Assembly (NCBI GenBank): GCA_947846985.1
Contig: CANTUZ010000004.1
Coordinates: 51,065,672-51,129,671, forward strand
DNA from: Fratercula arctica
Lineage: Eukaryota > Chordata > Aves > Charadriiformes > Alcidae
DNA: 64,000 bases
Direction of reading: 5' to 3'
Below the pieces are notes generated by a model. That model was not told where the DNA came from. It saw nothing but the letters and a program-made list of their open reading frames with translations, and did not search any database. Shown here one piece after another: positions 41,801 to 63,477 of the stretch (its first letter is position 1; every line of letters begins with the position of its first letter). Both the position numbers and the translations under genes were made by a program.

Positions 41801-42911
41801 TGCCTTAAGAATATCTAGGATGTGTATAGCAGGAAGATAATCTGTAAATATTGTAAAAGCTTCGGCTGGAAACATTATATGCTCCATATGTAAGAGTAAA
41901 CTCGAATTTTATGGTGTACCAAAATTTGGAAATGAAAGAATGCTATATGGACTTCTTGGTTGTTAGTTCTAGACAGTGCACAAAACATAAGCTTTTGGAG
42001 GTCATAAAGAAGGGTGCCATTATATCATAACCAGTTCATATTTGTAAGGAATCTAGCCACACTGTTTTGAAATAGTTTTTTTTAAAAAATTTTTAAGAAA
42101 GAATGGTGCACAAAGGCAATGTATTCCTTATAGCTCATCTTGCTAAGATTAGTAGGGTTGTTGGAGTTTATAACATATACCATTCCTTTAAGAACTGTAT
42201 AGATATGAATTACGTATTTATTTATAGTTCATGTAATAAATAAAAGTAAGTTTTGTAGGTGAAAAGTCAACGAGGCCAGGAGTTAGCCAAATGTTCTTTG
42301 GACCAGCTTTGATGTGACCATAAAACTGGAAAGAATAAGCAATGCTGTTAGATGTTTAAGAAAGGATTTGGAAAGAAGCAAGTTCTCTAAGATAGGTTAA
42401 CATGATGCCAAGAAGCATCTTCAAATTAAAGGAGGGGAAGGAGGGGAAATGGGGTGGGGGAATAATCAAACTGGACTGTAGAGTGTATGTAAAAGAATTC
42501 CAGGCTTCTAGATTCAAACTTTGTCTGGAATAAGTCATTATGTCTTAACTTAAAAAAGAAAAGTCAGTGCGAAAGAAACAGAAATATCCTTTAAAGTCAG
42601 TGCTTCAGTTTAGAAATTCTTATCTCTTATTTTTTGATAACTTGATGGGACAATAGGGATGGGATGCATGGAGTCGGATCTGAGGTGTGCTTACAGAAGA
42701 GTGTAAGAACTGGATAAAGGAGAACTTGCAGCTCAGAGGCTTGCTGGTGTCATTTGAAGTGACAGAGACTGAGATCTTGGAGTCTGAGATGGATTTCTGT
42801 ATTCCCATATTCTCAATCACTGTGCACTAAACTAGATGCATCACAGCATTTTTCGTTTGGGTTCTTTTTTTTTCCCTCCTCTGAAATATTAATCACTAGG
42901 GCCTTTTAGCA
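32896..42911 (+). other. SH3BP2: SH3BP2 intron 1, second part
   Basis: Mostly featureless intron. A somewhat GC-richer island at about 38640-38980 has open frames on both strands (90 codons on +, 103 on -) and an inverted CCAAT box (ATTGG at about 38824). It is not CpG-rich enough to call a promoter and no splice pair makes a convincing exon. Nothing else recognised. Confidence 0.5.
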
Positions 42912-43197
42912 GCACCTGTTGGGACAGGACAAGGGGTAATAGCTTTAAACTAAAAGAGGGAAGATTTAGACTAGGTATAAGGAGCAAATTTTTTACAATG
43001 AGGGTGGTGAAACACTGGAATAGATTACTCAGAGAGGTGGTAGATGCCCCATCTCTGCAAACATTCGAGGTCAGGCTGGATGGGGCTCTGAGCAACCTGA
43101 TCTAGTTGAAGATGTCCCTGCTTGTGCAGGGGGCTTGGACTAGATGGTGTTTAGAGGTCCCTTCCAACCCAAACTACTCTATGATTCTATTCTATGA
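42912..43197 (+). mobile_element. CR1 LINE 3' end in intron 1 (plus)
   Basis: A plus-strand CR1 3' fragment of about 286 bases. Blocks in order are GGACAAGGGGTAATAGCTTT, ACAATGAGGGTGGTGAAACA, GAGAGGTGGTAGATGCCCCA, GTCAGGCTGGATGGGGCTCT and GGACTAGATGGTGTTTAGAG, then the tail CCTTCCAACCC...ATGATTCTATTCTATGA. It appears to be close in subfamily to the minus-strand copy at 57788-58105. The two share an exact 36-base block (43068-43103 against the complement of 57867-57902). Confidence 0.95.
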
Positions 43198-44729
43198 CCA
43201 CTCTAGGAAGGATTTTCATTTATGTGTGCAGTACCACTAAATCCGTTCTCATTATCTTTAGTTTTCTGAAGTCTTTTTCCCAGCGTGAATGAGTTAATCC
43301 TTATAAAGGCTTTTGTAAGAGTATACATCTTGACTTTCAAGACAGGTCAGAAAAGGAGATGATTTGAAGAGAAGAGTTAAGCGACGTCAAGATCAGATGA
43401 AAAGCGAGGATCTAGAATTTGTATTTTAGCTTCTTGCCTTTGGCCTATCTTACTGTCAGGTGTTTCTTACTCTTCTAGTATGTTGTGGGTTTTTTGTACC
43501 TCTTGTGAAACCTTTCTGCAAACTTCACTGGCACTATGCCAGTAATATATTTGATTAGGCAAATTGTGATCTGTGTTGTAAAATAAGAACGTCATTCTTC
43601 AGGTCTTATGAAGTATTGTGTATGAATGTCTTCTGTACTTGAAAATAGACCTCAAAAAGTGAACTCACTTTTGAATGTAGCTCTACAGCTTTGGAGGCGT
43701 AGACCAATGTTGGGCTAATCCTTGCTTTTGGAGTTCATTTAAACAAGGGGGATCTAAGGAGAAATACTTTTTTTTTCCTTTTGGTCATACTTCTGAAGCA
43801 AATAGTGATTTCCATAAAAGAAACGATAATTTCGAATGGCGTCCAAATTGTCTTGTAGAAGCAGCCCATTGCACATGATTTATACGTCTTCAGGGTTAAG
43901 TGACAAGAAATGACTGTTCCCTCTCATGTCCTCCAAATTAAATTGTTTGTTTACTGCTGTCTTTCTGGCGCGGCCTTGCAGTGTACATTTGTTTTAAAAT
44001 TAAAATCTTGACCTAAAATACCAACTGCGTGTGATCTGGTGGTTACAATTAAATTCAGCTTTTGTAGAAAGTAAGCATGAACTTGCAGAGATTCTTCTTT
44101 CCAGTGTATGTGCTCCTTTTTTTTTATTTTTATTTTTTTAAAAAGTAGTATTTACCTAAGTGATGAAATACTGTAGCCTTAAATCCTGGTTATTGTAATC
44201 CTTGTTCCTACCTGTTTCAGTCCTTTGATTTTAGTGTTTTGGGTGGTTGGAGGTGGGAGTGGTGAAATACATATGCCTTTCTTATGCCTATCTTTAGAGA
44301 AGTCCCTAACTTGGTTTAAAAGGGAACAGTCATTGGAATCAGAATAAGGAAACCTTGTTTCTGGTACACCTACTTGTGTGCATGAGGTTTTACGCACAAG
44401 GAGCTTCAAAGCTGTTGGAGGTGGGGACTGTCCATTAGCAATACAGTTAGAAGTTGGGCCTTCTAATTCTATAAATTACACTTGCATGGTTATTAGCTTT
44501 AGCTTATTTTGAGATTCTGGTTCCTAGTCAGAGTTTCCAAGTATGAGAAGAGCAAACTCCGAGATGCTTCACTGCATCACTACTAAGAAACCAGCACCAT
44601 GTACTGTGTAATACAGCAGTGAAGTATAGAATGAGTGTTTGTGGTTACACTTTGTCTTTAAATTGTATCACTACCCTCTTTACAAGCAAAATAAAAATAG
44701 GAAATATTTGTCTCATTTTGTTTTCCCAG

Positions 44730-44787
44730 GGTCTGACAGAAGTTGAGCTTCCTCTTCGGTGCTGGCTGCAGCCATTTGCCTGCAGAG
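44730..44787 (+). other. Candidate alternative 5' untranslated exon
   Basis: A 58-base segment is bounded by a good acceptor (pyrimidine-rich TCTCATTTTGTTTTCCCAG ending at 44729) and a good donor (GCAGAG|GTATGT at 44787/44788). It contains no ATG, which suits a 5' untranslated exon spliced between exon 1 and the first coding exon. Paired splice sites of this strength also arise by chance in a 26-kb intron, and no transcript evidence is available to me. Confidence 0.25.
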
Positions 44788-47700
44788 GTATGTTTCTTTA
44801 AATATAAGGTTACTGCAGTCCACCAGAAGAGGGGCACACAAGCTTGAAGGGCTCAGGGGTGACATGACCAAATGCTTCCTCTAAACCAGGGCTTGTTGAA
44901 TTTCTTTAGTATTCAATAAGTGGTTTGTTATCAGGGTTAGTAATAGAGTTTAAAAATTTACTTATTGCCGTTCTTTGCTGATAGACATTCAAACGGACTT
45001 TATCTATAAGCTTTATGCATTTTTGTTGTTTTTAATATCCTGATGCAGGAACGTTTTAAAATTGCTTATATTCAGTAATTTTTCTGTTGACTTGCATATA
45101 CACTTAAGTGAAAAACTCCTTTTAACTGGCAATAGTTAGTGTTGGACCTAAGTTTCATTAGTCTTGTAAAAGCACCATATGCAATGAACTAATGGATGTG
45201 TACGTCTTGCCAAAATGCTTTTATATCAGAAATGGTAGAAAATTATGAAGACAAATGTAGGCCTCTAAGGTGGGTTTTTCACCTTTCTTCTTTTTTTTGC
45301 TTGGACTCTTGATGTCCTTTAAATTGATTTAAGTAAAATTCTACGAAAACAGAAAAAAACCATTTCTTAACAGACTTAACTTCATATAGCAAGAAGTCTG
45401 CTGGTTAAGTGTAGCTATCAGATATGCTTTATAATCAGTAACGGATATTTGACTCCCTCTTGTAAATTTCTAAAAACCTTTATTTACGTGTTGCTTTTAC
45501 TAAATGCCAATGGTCTGCCACCTTAAATGCTTAAAGGTGTTTTGACATGTAAGTAGAAACTATTTTTGTGGTCCAGCAGTGCTTCCTAAATTATCAATTA
45601 TGAGTACATTAGTGATAGAATTGTATGCAGTTCATCACAAACCAGCTTGGCAGCAAAATTGTTTCAACTCTAATATTTTCAAATCAAAAACTTCTGCCAA
45701 GGGAATAAATAATTTGTGGAAACTCCCACTCTAAGTGTATCTGTGTATTTGAGGGAACTCCCTTTGCAGCTGTCTACAGCACAGCTGCCTGCAGGAATAG
45801 GACTTTGGCAATCATGTTTGTACTTCTGCTCAGTGACGTTATTTTTTTCTGACCGTGGTCTAGTTTAAATTGTTCTACAAGCACTGATGAAAGATAGCAG
45901 TTAATCATAACCATAGCTGCATTTACAGTCATTTTTACAAGGACCTTGGATATAGGTAACAGTTAAAAGGAACAAGGAGCCTGTCCATCTGGTTTGAATA
46001 ATAAACGAAATGGAAGTCTTGCCTTGGTAATGTGTCTTTGAATTTATTTTGAAGAAACATAATAAGCAGCAAAAATGCTTAAGAACTTGCCTTCTATTTT
46101 AAGTGCTACTTATACCGGGCGTTACTGGTATGGTCTGACTGGCATAGACTTGGCACATAGTTAACTTGCTGGGTGAATACTCCTTTATGGTTTTGAAGAG
46201 CCTTTTCATTCAGTAGAAATTCCTTAAACTTAACTTGAAAAGCTACTCATAATAAAATTGCCAACATAGAAAATTATGTTAGGATAGCTGTACTGATTTT
46301 AATTCAATCCTTATTTACATCAGTATTGAGTCTTAGGTTATCTTTCAAGGGGAGCTGATGTAAGAGAGTCTGTTAAATGATAATATAGTGAGAGTTTGCA
46401 GAAGGTTCTTCTCTTCCAGCTGTACAGTGTAACTTGATTTTTACAAGCTGTGCGTATACCGCAGATACTTTGTGGCTGTCTTTTCGTCTCTAGACATTTG
46501 AGCAATATATGACATTAACCATATCCCAAAATCAAAGTCAGTATATCATCTTCTAGGACTTGTGCCAAGTTGTTTTGTGAAACAACCAAAAAAAAGTTTC
46601 AACTCTGTTTTAAAATTGATACACTCTTTCTCTGAAGTTCCAAGCCAACAATGTGTCCGTAGGTGTTCAGAGCTTAAGAGCAGTGGGGTATAAATAGAAA
46701 CTCAGAAGCTTTATGACCTGTGTTTCTCAGATTTAGACTGAATATATATTATCAAGGCTTCAGCTACTGTCTTTAATATATATAACTAAATAAGTAAATA
46801 CATTATTAAGGCTTCTTCAGCTCTTCCTAGGTAAGCTGAATGATGGAATGATAGTTGAAATTTAAATAATATGAATTCTTTTGTTATTGAAAGAGGATTT
46901 TTGGAAGTTCTGGCCTCATTTCTCCCCTTTGTTCCTGATTATTTAATATTATTTTTTAATTATTATTCTGCAGGTCACCCAGCAGAAGTAATTCTGATGC
47001 ATGATTATTCACACTTTAACAGGACTGCCTTATCTAGCAGATGAAGGATTCAGGCGAGTAATTTACAGTTGCTCTTTTACAACCCGCAGTTGTGGAGTAT
47101 ACAGTTGACAGATACATCATCTCTCAATATAGTGGATGTGTTTCCACTGTGATCTAGAAACTTTGGACTAAACTAGTTTGGTAGAATTAATAAAATAATA
47201 AAACTCATAATAATGTGCTCATGATTTAAACTCATTAAAGTCAGTAAAACTAACAGAATGTGGCCTTCTTTAATGCCTTACTATACTGTAGGCTTTTATG
47301 GAAATATATAATGTATGAACTCTTACGTTATTCTGAGTGGAACTTGACTACTGAGCTGACTACTTGCTGCAGCTGAAGGAAAGTGTTTTTTACACTATTT
47401 CAATTTTTTTTTTTGTTGCTTTGTTAATTTTTCTGCCTTGCCTATTGCTGTGCTCTTCTTGTGCTGCTTTTATTTACAGTCCATTCTTGCAATTTCCTGT
47501 AAATTGGTCAGCAAGAGGAAGCTCTCTTGCTGCAGACACAGCTCAACCCATCAGCTAGACTAGTGAACTTTTACTGGCAAGGACAGGATGGTGGTAGAGG
47601 TATATTTTATTGCTCTTGCTTTCCATTGCATAAAGATAAGGAGGACTGCTTTTGACTGGGAGCAAGAGCTGTTCCTAACAATGGCAGAGATGATTGGCAG

Positions 47701-50700
47701 ACTTCCTCAGACAGTGACTGGGCTGCAATGAAATCCAAATGTTGGTTTCTGATGTTTTGGTTCTTCCTATTAAAGCTATCTGAGTGAAATCTCACAATGT
47801 TAAAGAAATGAAGTAACTCCTCGTGACTGAAATTCTCCTAAGGCTAGCTTCGTGCAAGGCTGCTTCTCACCACTGATTTTGTGGGGACAAATGAAGGTTA
47901 GTGGTCTGAAAACCATATACCAGAGTTCTTTGCCAAACTGAACTTTGCGTTGTGAAGAAGGATAAATTTAATACTCTTTCACTTCTCTGACAGACATGTT
48001 AATGAAATCCATAAAGATTTCCTGTTTCTTCAGACTCTTTATTTGCAATTTTGAAACACAACCGTTCTGATTAATGTTTGGGCTAGAGAGTTAAGCTGAA
48101 TTTTCATTCTTCCAATACTGTGAAACATCTAATTATTTTTTTTGTTGTTGTTCCTCAGTGGAACACCAGCTTGTGTGCGTGCATGTGTAAAATGGCTTCT
48201 GTTCCAACTCTGTGACCATTTTGACAGTGCTGGAAATCACCGGAAAAATCAAAAGGGGATCTTGGAACTTGAAATGAAAAAATCTGTATTTCTGAATGCT
48301 TAAGTGAAGAATGGGAGAGGACAGCATCAGAAAGGTTAGAGTGGGAAAGCTGTATTTCAGAAACATGCATTGGATAAATGAGACATAATCAAAATGAGAC
48401 TGTTGAGGCCAAAGAGCATGGTACTATAGTTGTGGATTTTGGAGGGGAAAACCAAGACTTAGGTGTGTCACACCAGAAACGGGAAAGAGGAACCAAATTT
48501 ATTTTTTTTTTTTTCCCCCAGTGTTACATATACTCAAATGGTGTCATTTTGGTCGTAGCTTCTCTACTGAGATAGAGATACAGATTGCAAAGATGGTAAT
48601 GCAAACTTAGAAGAGTCTGCTCAGATAGCAGAGAACTGGGGGAGGAAAGATTGCCTTAAAGCATTGTGTGTTAATGCTTGAAGTCTAGATTGGTAACTGA
48701 TAATTGTAGCAGATAAAGCAAGTGATTTTCATTCACAAACTGCTGAAACATAGCCCTCTATGTCATTTCTGTGTGAAAAATCTGTTAATTAAGCCACTGA
48801 GACAACTGGGTGTTGATTCTTATTAAATAGCACTGGGGTTTTGTGTTGATATGCTGATCCTTTTAGCTAACAACAGGTGGTGTTTGTGCTTTGCTTCCAT
48901 AAACCATATTTACGGTTTGCTCCCCCTTCCTATATAGCCTGGTTATGGAAGGAGTGCAAATGGGTGCCCTATGGTGAAGACAATTGAATTTCTAGCTGAA
49001 ACAGCCATGGCCAGTATCTGAAATGTTACTTTCTTCTGTGCTTTGGCTGTTGGGTAGTTTGCAAAGAGAAAAGACATTATATAGAAACTTCTGCCTTCTA
49101 TTTTGGAGTACAAATTCATGTCCGTTTCCTGGAAAAAAAATATGTGAAGTAAGCTTTACTTGGCATATTCGTGTATGTAGGTTTTGTCCATCATTCTGAA
49201 ACTTGCTCGGTGTTTTTGTCTTATTTGAACTTTCTACTCCAGGGTGTTGGTTAATTCCAAAGTCAGTGAAACACTTGAATTGTTTCAAGAGCTCCAGATG
49301 AAAATAAGCATACAACAATGGCATTTATTCATCATCAGTTGGTGATACTTGTTCTGTAGAATTGTTGCCCTGGTGTTGTGAGCCTCTTGGATTCGAATTT
49401 TATTGTCTTTTATGGTTTGCGTAGCATCAAATATACAGGCAAGACTTGCTCTAAAGCATGTATATGCTGCATAATCTTTCAAAATTTCTTGGGTTGAAGA
49501 GAGGAGGACAAGCTCCAGCTATGGGAGAGAAGAGAGAGACGAAATATTTATCATAGTTCTGTGTCGCAGTTCCAGTAGCTGAACCACAGGCTCTTCAGAA
49601 ACAGAGGCAGCATTTCTCAGCTGCCGGTGTGAGAGCCTGAGTACACGGTAAGAAGAAAAGGGCTGCTTTCTTTTTCTCACAAGGAAAAGCAGTTGATTGA
49701 AAGGTGAGGAGGAAGCAAGTGAGGACTGGAAAATCCCCTCTGCTTTCTGACTTTCCCTCTGACAGAGGTTTGAGGTATGCAGGGTTTGATTTATAACCTC
49801 CCTGGGAAGTTGGGAAATCTGACAAAGATACTGCTGCCCACTAACACTGGGGGAAACAGGAAGTAACAAAGGAAACAAGTCATTGCCTAGGCGTCCCTTT
49901 TGGCCACAGCGCAGCGCAGATGCACAAGCAGTTGGGGCAGGGTTTCTTTTCCTTTTGTGTGTTGAGCATACAGCAGCTATTGCAGTCACTTTCAACCTTA
50001 CAATACACAGAACGGGGAGAAGTGCAGAGATGTTCCTGTCATGCCTGAGAGGGGTCATAAGTTATTAATGGCTTGGTCATCACAAAGGAAACAATCATTC
50101 GGTGAAACTGTCAGCAGAAAAACCATGTGTCGATCAGGCATGGTCACCAGGTTAGTGCATGTTTGTGGCTTATATTTCTGTCATCTTTTCTCTTTTAGAT
50201 AGAGAGCAGGCTAAAACCGAGAGTAGAGTATTGTATCTGGGGTCAAATACTTTTAACTCATGCAGAAAATTCAAGGGCAAAGAATTGAAGGGGGCAGAGA
50301 TGAGGCGACTGTTGGTTGAAAATGTTTGCCAGAAAAGAAAAGCAAGTTGAAGCAAGTTAAACTGAGTAAACTTACTTAGAACAGTGTATCTCAGTTGAGC
50401 TTAGTTCTCTGTTCTCTTTGTCTTGTAGGATTTATTTGACTTTACAGTGTTTGTAGTGTGCTATTAATCCTTTTGAGAGACTACTGTGAAAGGGACTGCT
50501 AGAAGTATTAAGAAATGGAATGTGTAACCAAAGAAGTAGGAGAGATATGGAAGAGTATTGCAGAAATACTAGAGAATGTTTAATAAATGGAAAAGAGATC
50601 CAAAAACTTTTCAGAAAGCAGTTTTAAGAACAGATGGTGAATGTTTAGATCGTTGACTTGGAGTACTAGTTTTTGTTCGGAACTGTTGAGAGCACATTGG

Positions 50701-53700
50701 GGAAGCTTTTATTTTACAGTTTTGCTGTGTGAAATGCTGCCTCATTTTTGGTTAAGCTTTTTGTAGAGACTGAAACTTAAGTCTCCCTCTGCATTATATG
50801 AGGAATGCATTCATTTCTATAAGTTATATATGTAATGTTATGTGTAAGTTACATATTCAGAAGGAAACTAGCCTCTTGCTTTGTTAGATTTTACTTTCAA
50901 AATAGAATTTAAAGACTAGAAGTTATGAGATATTATGGCATTTAAAAAGTTCAGGCTTAATTGGCATAGAGATACTTGTTAGAAATTCATATCACGTTTA
51001 ATTTTTGTACTGCAACTTTGGAGGCTGCTTTTTATTTGTTTTCAGCATGACCAAACTGGGCTCCAGGACACACCATAAATATTATTATAACAAGTGAGAA
51101 TTTTGATATAGCTTTTGGCAGCTGTAGTTTCAGAGATGAGGGTAATGTGTTTTTATGCTTATATACTGCAAGATGTGGAGATAATCACATCTGCCATATG
51201 TTCTGCTGAAGTTAAGCAAGAACTGAGGACTCATGGCTCTTACAGGATGCAATCCTTAGTTGAATCAGCTTGTATTTGCTTTAATTGGGCTGAACGCCAA
51301 GAGCTCTTAAGGCCAAAGCGGGTAAGTTTTCTTCTGTAATGTAATCCAGATTTTTAATGTGGCAGAATTTTTTATTTTACTCATGGAGGGACTTTTAAGC
51401 CAGTAAAGTAATGCTGTAGCCTCCAATCTAGCTATTCAGTAAACGCTGACTGAGGGAGTAGGTTAGAATTACTTCACAGGTGTATACATTTGCATACTAC
51501 ACAATAACAGAAGTCTACTCTCCATTTGGAGTTTGAGCTTGTTAACTGTATTGTTATGATTCAGAAGAAACTTCTGCATCAGAATGGCATTATCTAGGTT
51601 ACACGATGAAGTGTGTATTTTCACATTTTTTCATGCTGTTGTGGTTTTCATGGTACTTTAAAATGAAAACCAGCTCATTGTGATAGGTGTTTGAGAAAAG
51701 TATATGATAGGCTTAGGCTGACTTTATTGATACATTAAAAATACATTGCGAATTGGTTTGGCTTTTAGTCTGTCAGACCAGTTTGTATGTATGAGGTAAT
51801 TACTGTTGTAATTGTATAAGCTCTGTTACCATACTTGAGAGTGCTAACTGCACTGTTCTGTCCTTCCAAAAGTACTGTTCAATGATGAAGCAAATCCTGT
51901 AAACTGCTGTTCCACCATTTCTCCTAATACGCTGTAAGGCTTATCTCCCTCACAGGCATAGAACTGTTGTGGGGATCATTTGAAAAATAAAGTGATGCAA
52001 GGCCTTTCACTGTCTGCTGCCATCCTCTTCTGGTTCAGAGTTCAGTGCTGTTTCACTGGGGGAGAAGGTTGATTCCAGAGCCACTTGATAATGGGTTTTG
52101 GGGCTCGATGGAGAACTTAAAAATATGCATCTAGTCCCTTGGTGAGTGGGAAGAAGAATAAAGTGTGTAGCTATTACTGGGAGCTTGCACAAAACAATGC
52201 ATGAGTAATGTCACTTTATCTTTGTAAGAGAGGACTGGCGTCAGAAAAAGAGCAGGGCTTGGCTCTGATTGCCCTTAGTGGGCCCTTTCTCTTAACTTCG
52301 TTGTCAGCTCCATGGGAGAGACTCTGCTTATACACCTGGGATGGGAATGTGTAGTGGGGTCTTTGGCTTGTAGTGCAAGAATGTAACTGCGTAAGAAACA
52401 ACTTGGGAGATATCTTTCTGTTCTTAACGGTCACGAAGCTAACAGGCTCTACAGTGACTTCAGTGCTTGCTATTGATCTGTTCTTCATGTAATGGATTAA
52501 AAAAATAATAAGAAGAATATCAAGAGTGGAAGGAACCATTTCAGTGAGCTAAAGGCAACCGTATTGTAGATGCTAAGACCAGAAAAATCTTGTAAGAGCA
52601 TCCATTTTTCCTTCCTCCCACCCTTACAACTAAGATCCTGTGATTACATTGTTTTGACAGCTTTCTCCCAGCAGCTTGGTGCAAAATAGTATGTAGTGTC
52701 CTTCCAGGATTGTTTTGTACTGTTAAGAAAAGAAGAAAAATCTGCTTGGGACTAGATTAAAAGTACTTAAATGGATTTAGAAGCTTAACTCAACCATTTA
52801 AAATCAGAATACCAAAGTCCTCCCTATGTGTCTGCAAATGACAGTGCTTGAGGAGCCTACAGATATGATAGGGGGTGCTATAAGCCACAATGAGATCCAG
52901 AAAATAGGCATATCAGCCTCTAAATCTATTGAAAAGCTTGGTATGAATAGGTGGGCTCTTAAACTCATATAATGTATACTGGGTTGCATGGAGTTCAGCC
53001 AAATGTCCTTTTATTTACTTCGCTGGGATGGGGAAGTTGTGAGGCTTGGTCTCTGTTCTCAGGACTGTTTTCTGAGTCGTCAAAAGTAAGAAATGATCGC
53101 GAATAGAGGAAGAAGAACCTGATACTCCTTCCCCCTCATTTAAAACCTGTAGTCATCACACTGTAAAACTGGATTATTTTTTTTCCCCCTGCTCCTCTCC
53201 TTCCATGATTTACTTATCTATTTTTCTGTCTCCCTGATATTCTGGCTTTTCAGGGAAAGGAGAAAGTGCCCCATCCAGGCACACTTTAGTGAATAGTCTA
53301 ACTAGTCTATTCCCGTACAGAATGCCAACATGACCTAGTCAAATATTTGTTTTCTGTATTGACCTAGGACGGGATACCCTTATCCCCAGTGTTTGTCATT
53401 GGCTTCCTGGAAATCTCAGCTTGCTGATTGTTTTGGATAACCTGAGACATTTAACTCTGCCTCTTCTGATATGTTTTCAACCTAAGTACAGTATTAAAAG
53501 AGTTTCACACCAAAGGCTAGGTGCTTAAGTCCTTTCTTGTTCTGTTTTTTGTAGTAAAATGACACAGGATTTGAAGACCCATGATGAATTTGAAATTGTT
53601 GGATGGTATTGAGACTAATGTTAGAGATCGATCAAGAAAACTGAAATCAGAGTGTATTTGTCTTAATAAAAAGGTTCTATTTTTACTTAATCTTTTTCCT

Positions 53701-53926
53701 GAATGTAACTAGAAACAGACTTGAATACCTTAATAATGGATTAATTTCTAATGTTTGAATGTCAATGTGCCTGTTCTTAAAATAAAAATTTAGCCCAGGG
53801 CTTGCCTTTGCAGTCATTTCAAGGAAATCATGCTTAGCAGCCCTGCAGTGTGGTTTGGTGTTAGCAGCCAGCTGGTTAACGCTCTCCATTTCCCTCACTT
53901 TGACAAAAATAATGTGAAGGATCCTT

Positions 53927-53967
53927 CCCCCCCCACCCTTTTTTTTGGGGGGGGGCGGGGGGGGAGG
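53927..53967. repeat. C-run / T-run / G-run foldback
   Basis: Eight C, A, three C, eight T, nine G, one C, eight G, then AGG. The C arm and the G arm are complementary around a T8 loop, so the single strand can form a GC-only hairpin. The G arm alone contains enough G-tracts for an intramolecular G-quadruplex, and the C arm could form an i-motif. It is intronic and about 1.3 kb upstream of coding exon 2. Exact run lengths in such sequence are prone to assembly error. Confidence 0.85.
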
Positions 53968-55264
53968 TTACTTTTGTTACTATTTTTTTAATTCTTAAAG
54001 GCTTAAAATATCTGTGTGTAGCCACTTCTTGGACCTGTTAACATATTACTGTTGCTAGAAATTTCATTGTGGGAGAGGAGGAGGAAGGAACAACTCAGAT
54101 TGTAAAGATCTCAATCATGTAATAAGAACAGGGAGGAAATAGCAGAAGGAAGGATACAGCAGAATACAACAGAAGTAACTTACCTTTTGGTGGGCAGGAA
54201 GGTCCTGCAGGAAAACTGGGAAACTGTGGTGCCTTGCAGCATCTGCTGTGAGAATCTTTCTAGGGCCTCAGATCCAATCTTCTCTGCTTGTGCCTGTTTT
54301 ATAACACTAAACACTAGTGTTTTATAACACACTAAAACCTAATATTTGTGATTAGATTTTCTAGGTTGCCTAGAGTCTTTAGTTGAATTTAAACTCTCCT
54401 GGTAGAAATTGTTAGTAATTTCCACCCCTTCCCAAATGTGCATCATCAGCAAAGGGCAAGCAGTTAGATCTAAATCCTAAGCTGATCCACTGAAAGATCA
54501 ATTGACTTGCACTTCTGTTTTTCCGAACACATATACAATGGATACGTACTCTACTGCTGCAATTAATCCCTCAACAAAACTCTGTCACTTGCTTATTCTT
54601 TTCAGTATGTGTACTTCAAGTTGCCGTCTGAGGCTGGAGAGACTCGTGCTGGGATAGGTGGGTTGTGCTGTAGGCTCTTGGATTCCCGTACTGAGCTACA
54701 CTATTGACTTCCATTATTGTCCCTTTTGGGGAGGGGGGAAGCAAACAGGATCCATTGGGTTTCAGTCCACTAAAAGCTTTTCAGTTCTAAACCATCATTC
54801 CTTTATCAGAAACTGATTTACTGGAGTTAGTTTGCCTCTTAACAGCAAAGCTCTCTAGCCCTACACCATTGTATGTCTAGGTCAAACTTTCCATATATAT
54901 CAGACAGAAAAAACTACTACTAAGAAACTCATTTTCTTGGTAACCTGTTTAAGATGATAGCAGAAAAAGTGGTAACTGCAAAAGTACTTAGTGGAGCATG
55001 GCATTAATAATATATATCAATAACTGTCAATCACTCTGAGAGCTGTATAAAAATAATTCGGGACTTTTTGCACCATGGTTTTTTATACATTACAAACTTC
55101 CTGGAATCTATGAACACCCTGTCTGTGCTACATACTTGACTACTGAACCATGTTAGTTGTTTGGAAAACTTGTTTTAAGGAAACAAGCTTTGTTTCTCGG
55201 TACTCCTTCCTCAAAGTAAAATAAAAGTATTAAACTGTTTTTAATTATTCTACATTGCAGAACA

Positions 55265-63477
<8,213 letters not shown>

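Larger units (their letters stand above)
43198..55260 (+). other. SH3BP2: SH3BP2 intron 1, last part
   Basis: Ordinary AT-rich intron with three points of interest annotated separately: a possible untranslated exon near 44730, an ETS-motif patch near 49700-49870, and a C/T/G homopolymer foldback near 53930. The acceptor at its end is TTATTCTACATTGCAG. A 14-base palindrome AAACACTAGTGTTT sits at 54309-54322 beside a 12-base direct repeat of GTTTTATAACAC (54296-54307 and 54319-54330). No transposon was recognised. Confidence 0.5.

Noticed and set aside
46974..47056. Possible untranslated exon after TTATTATTCTGCAG
   Set aside because: The only nearby donor is a weak GC-type site, and the segment contains several ATGs; too weak to annotate.
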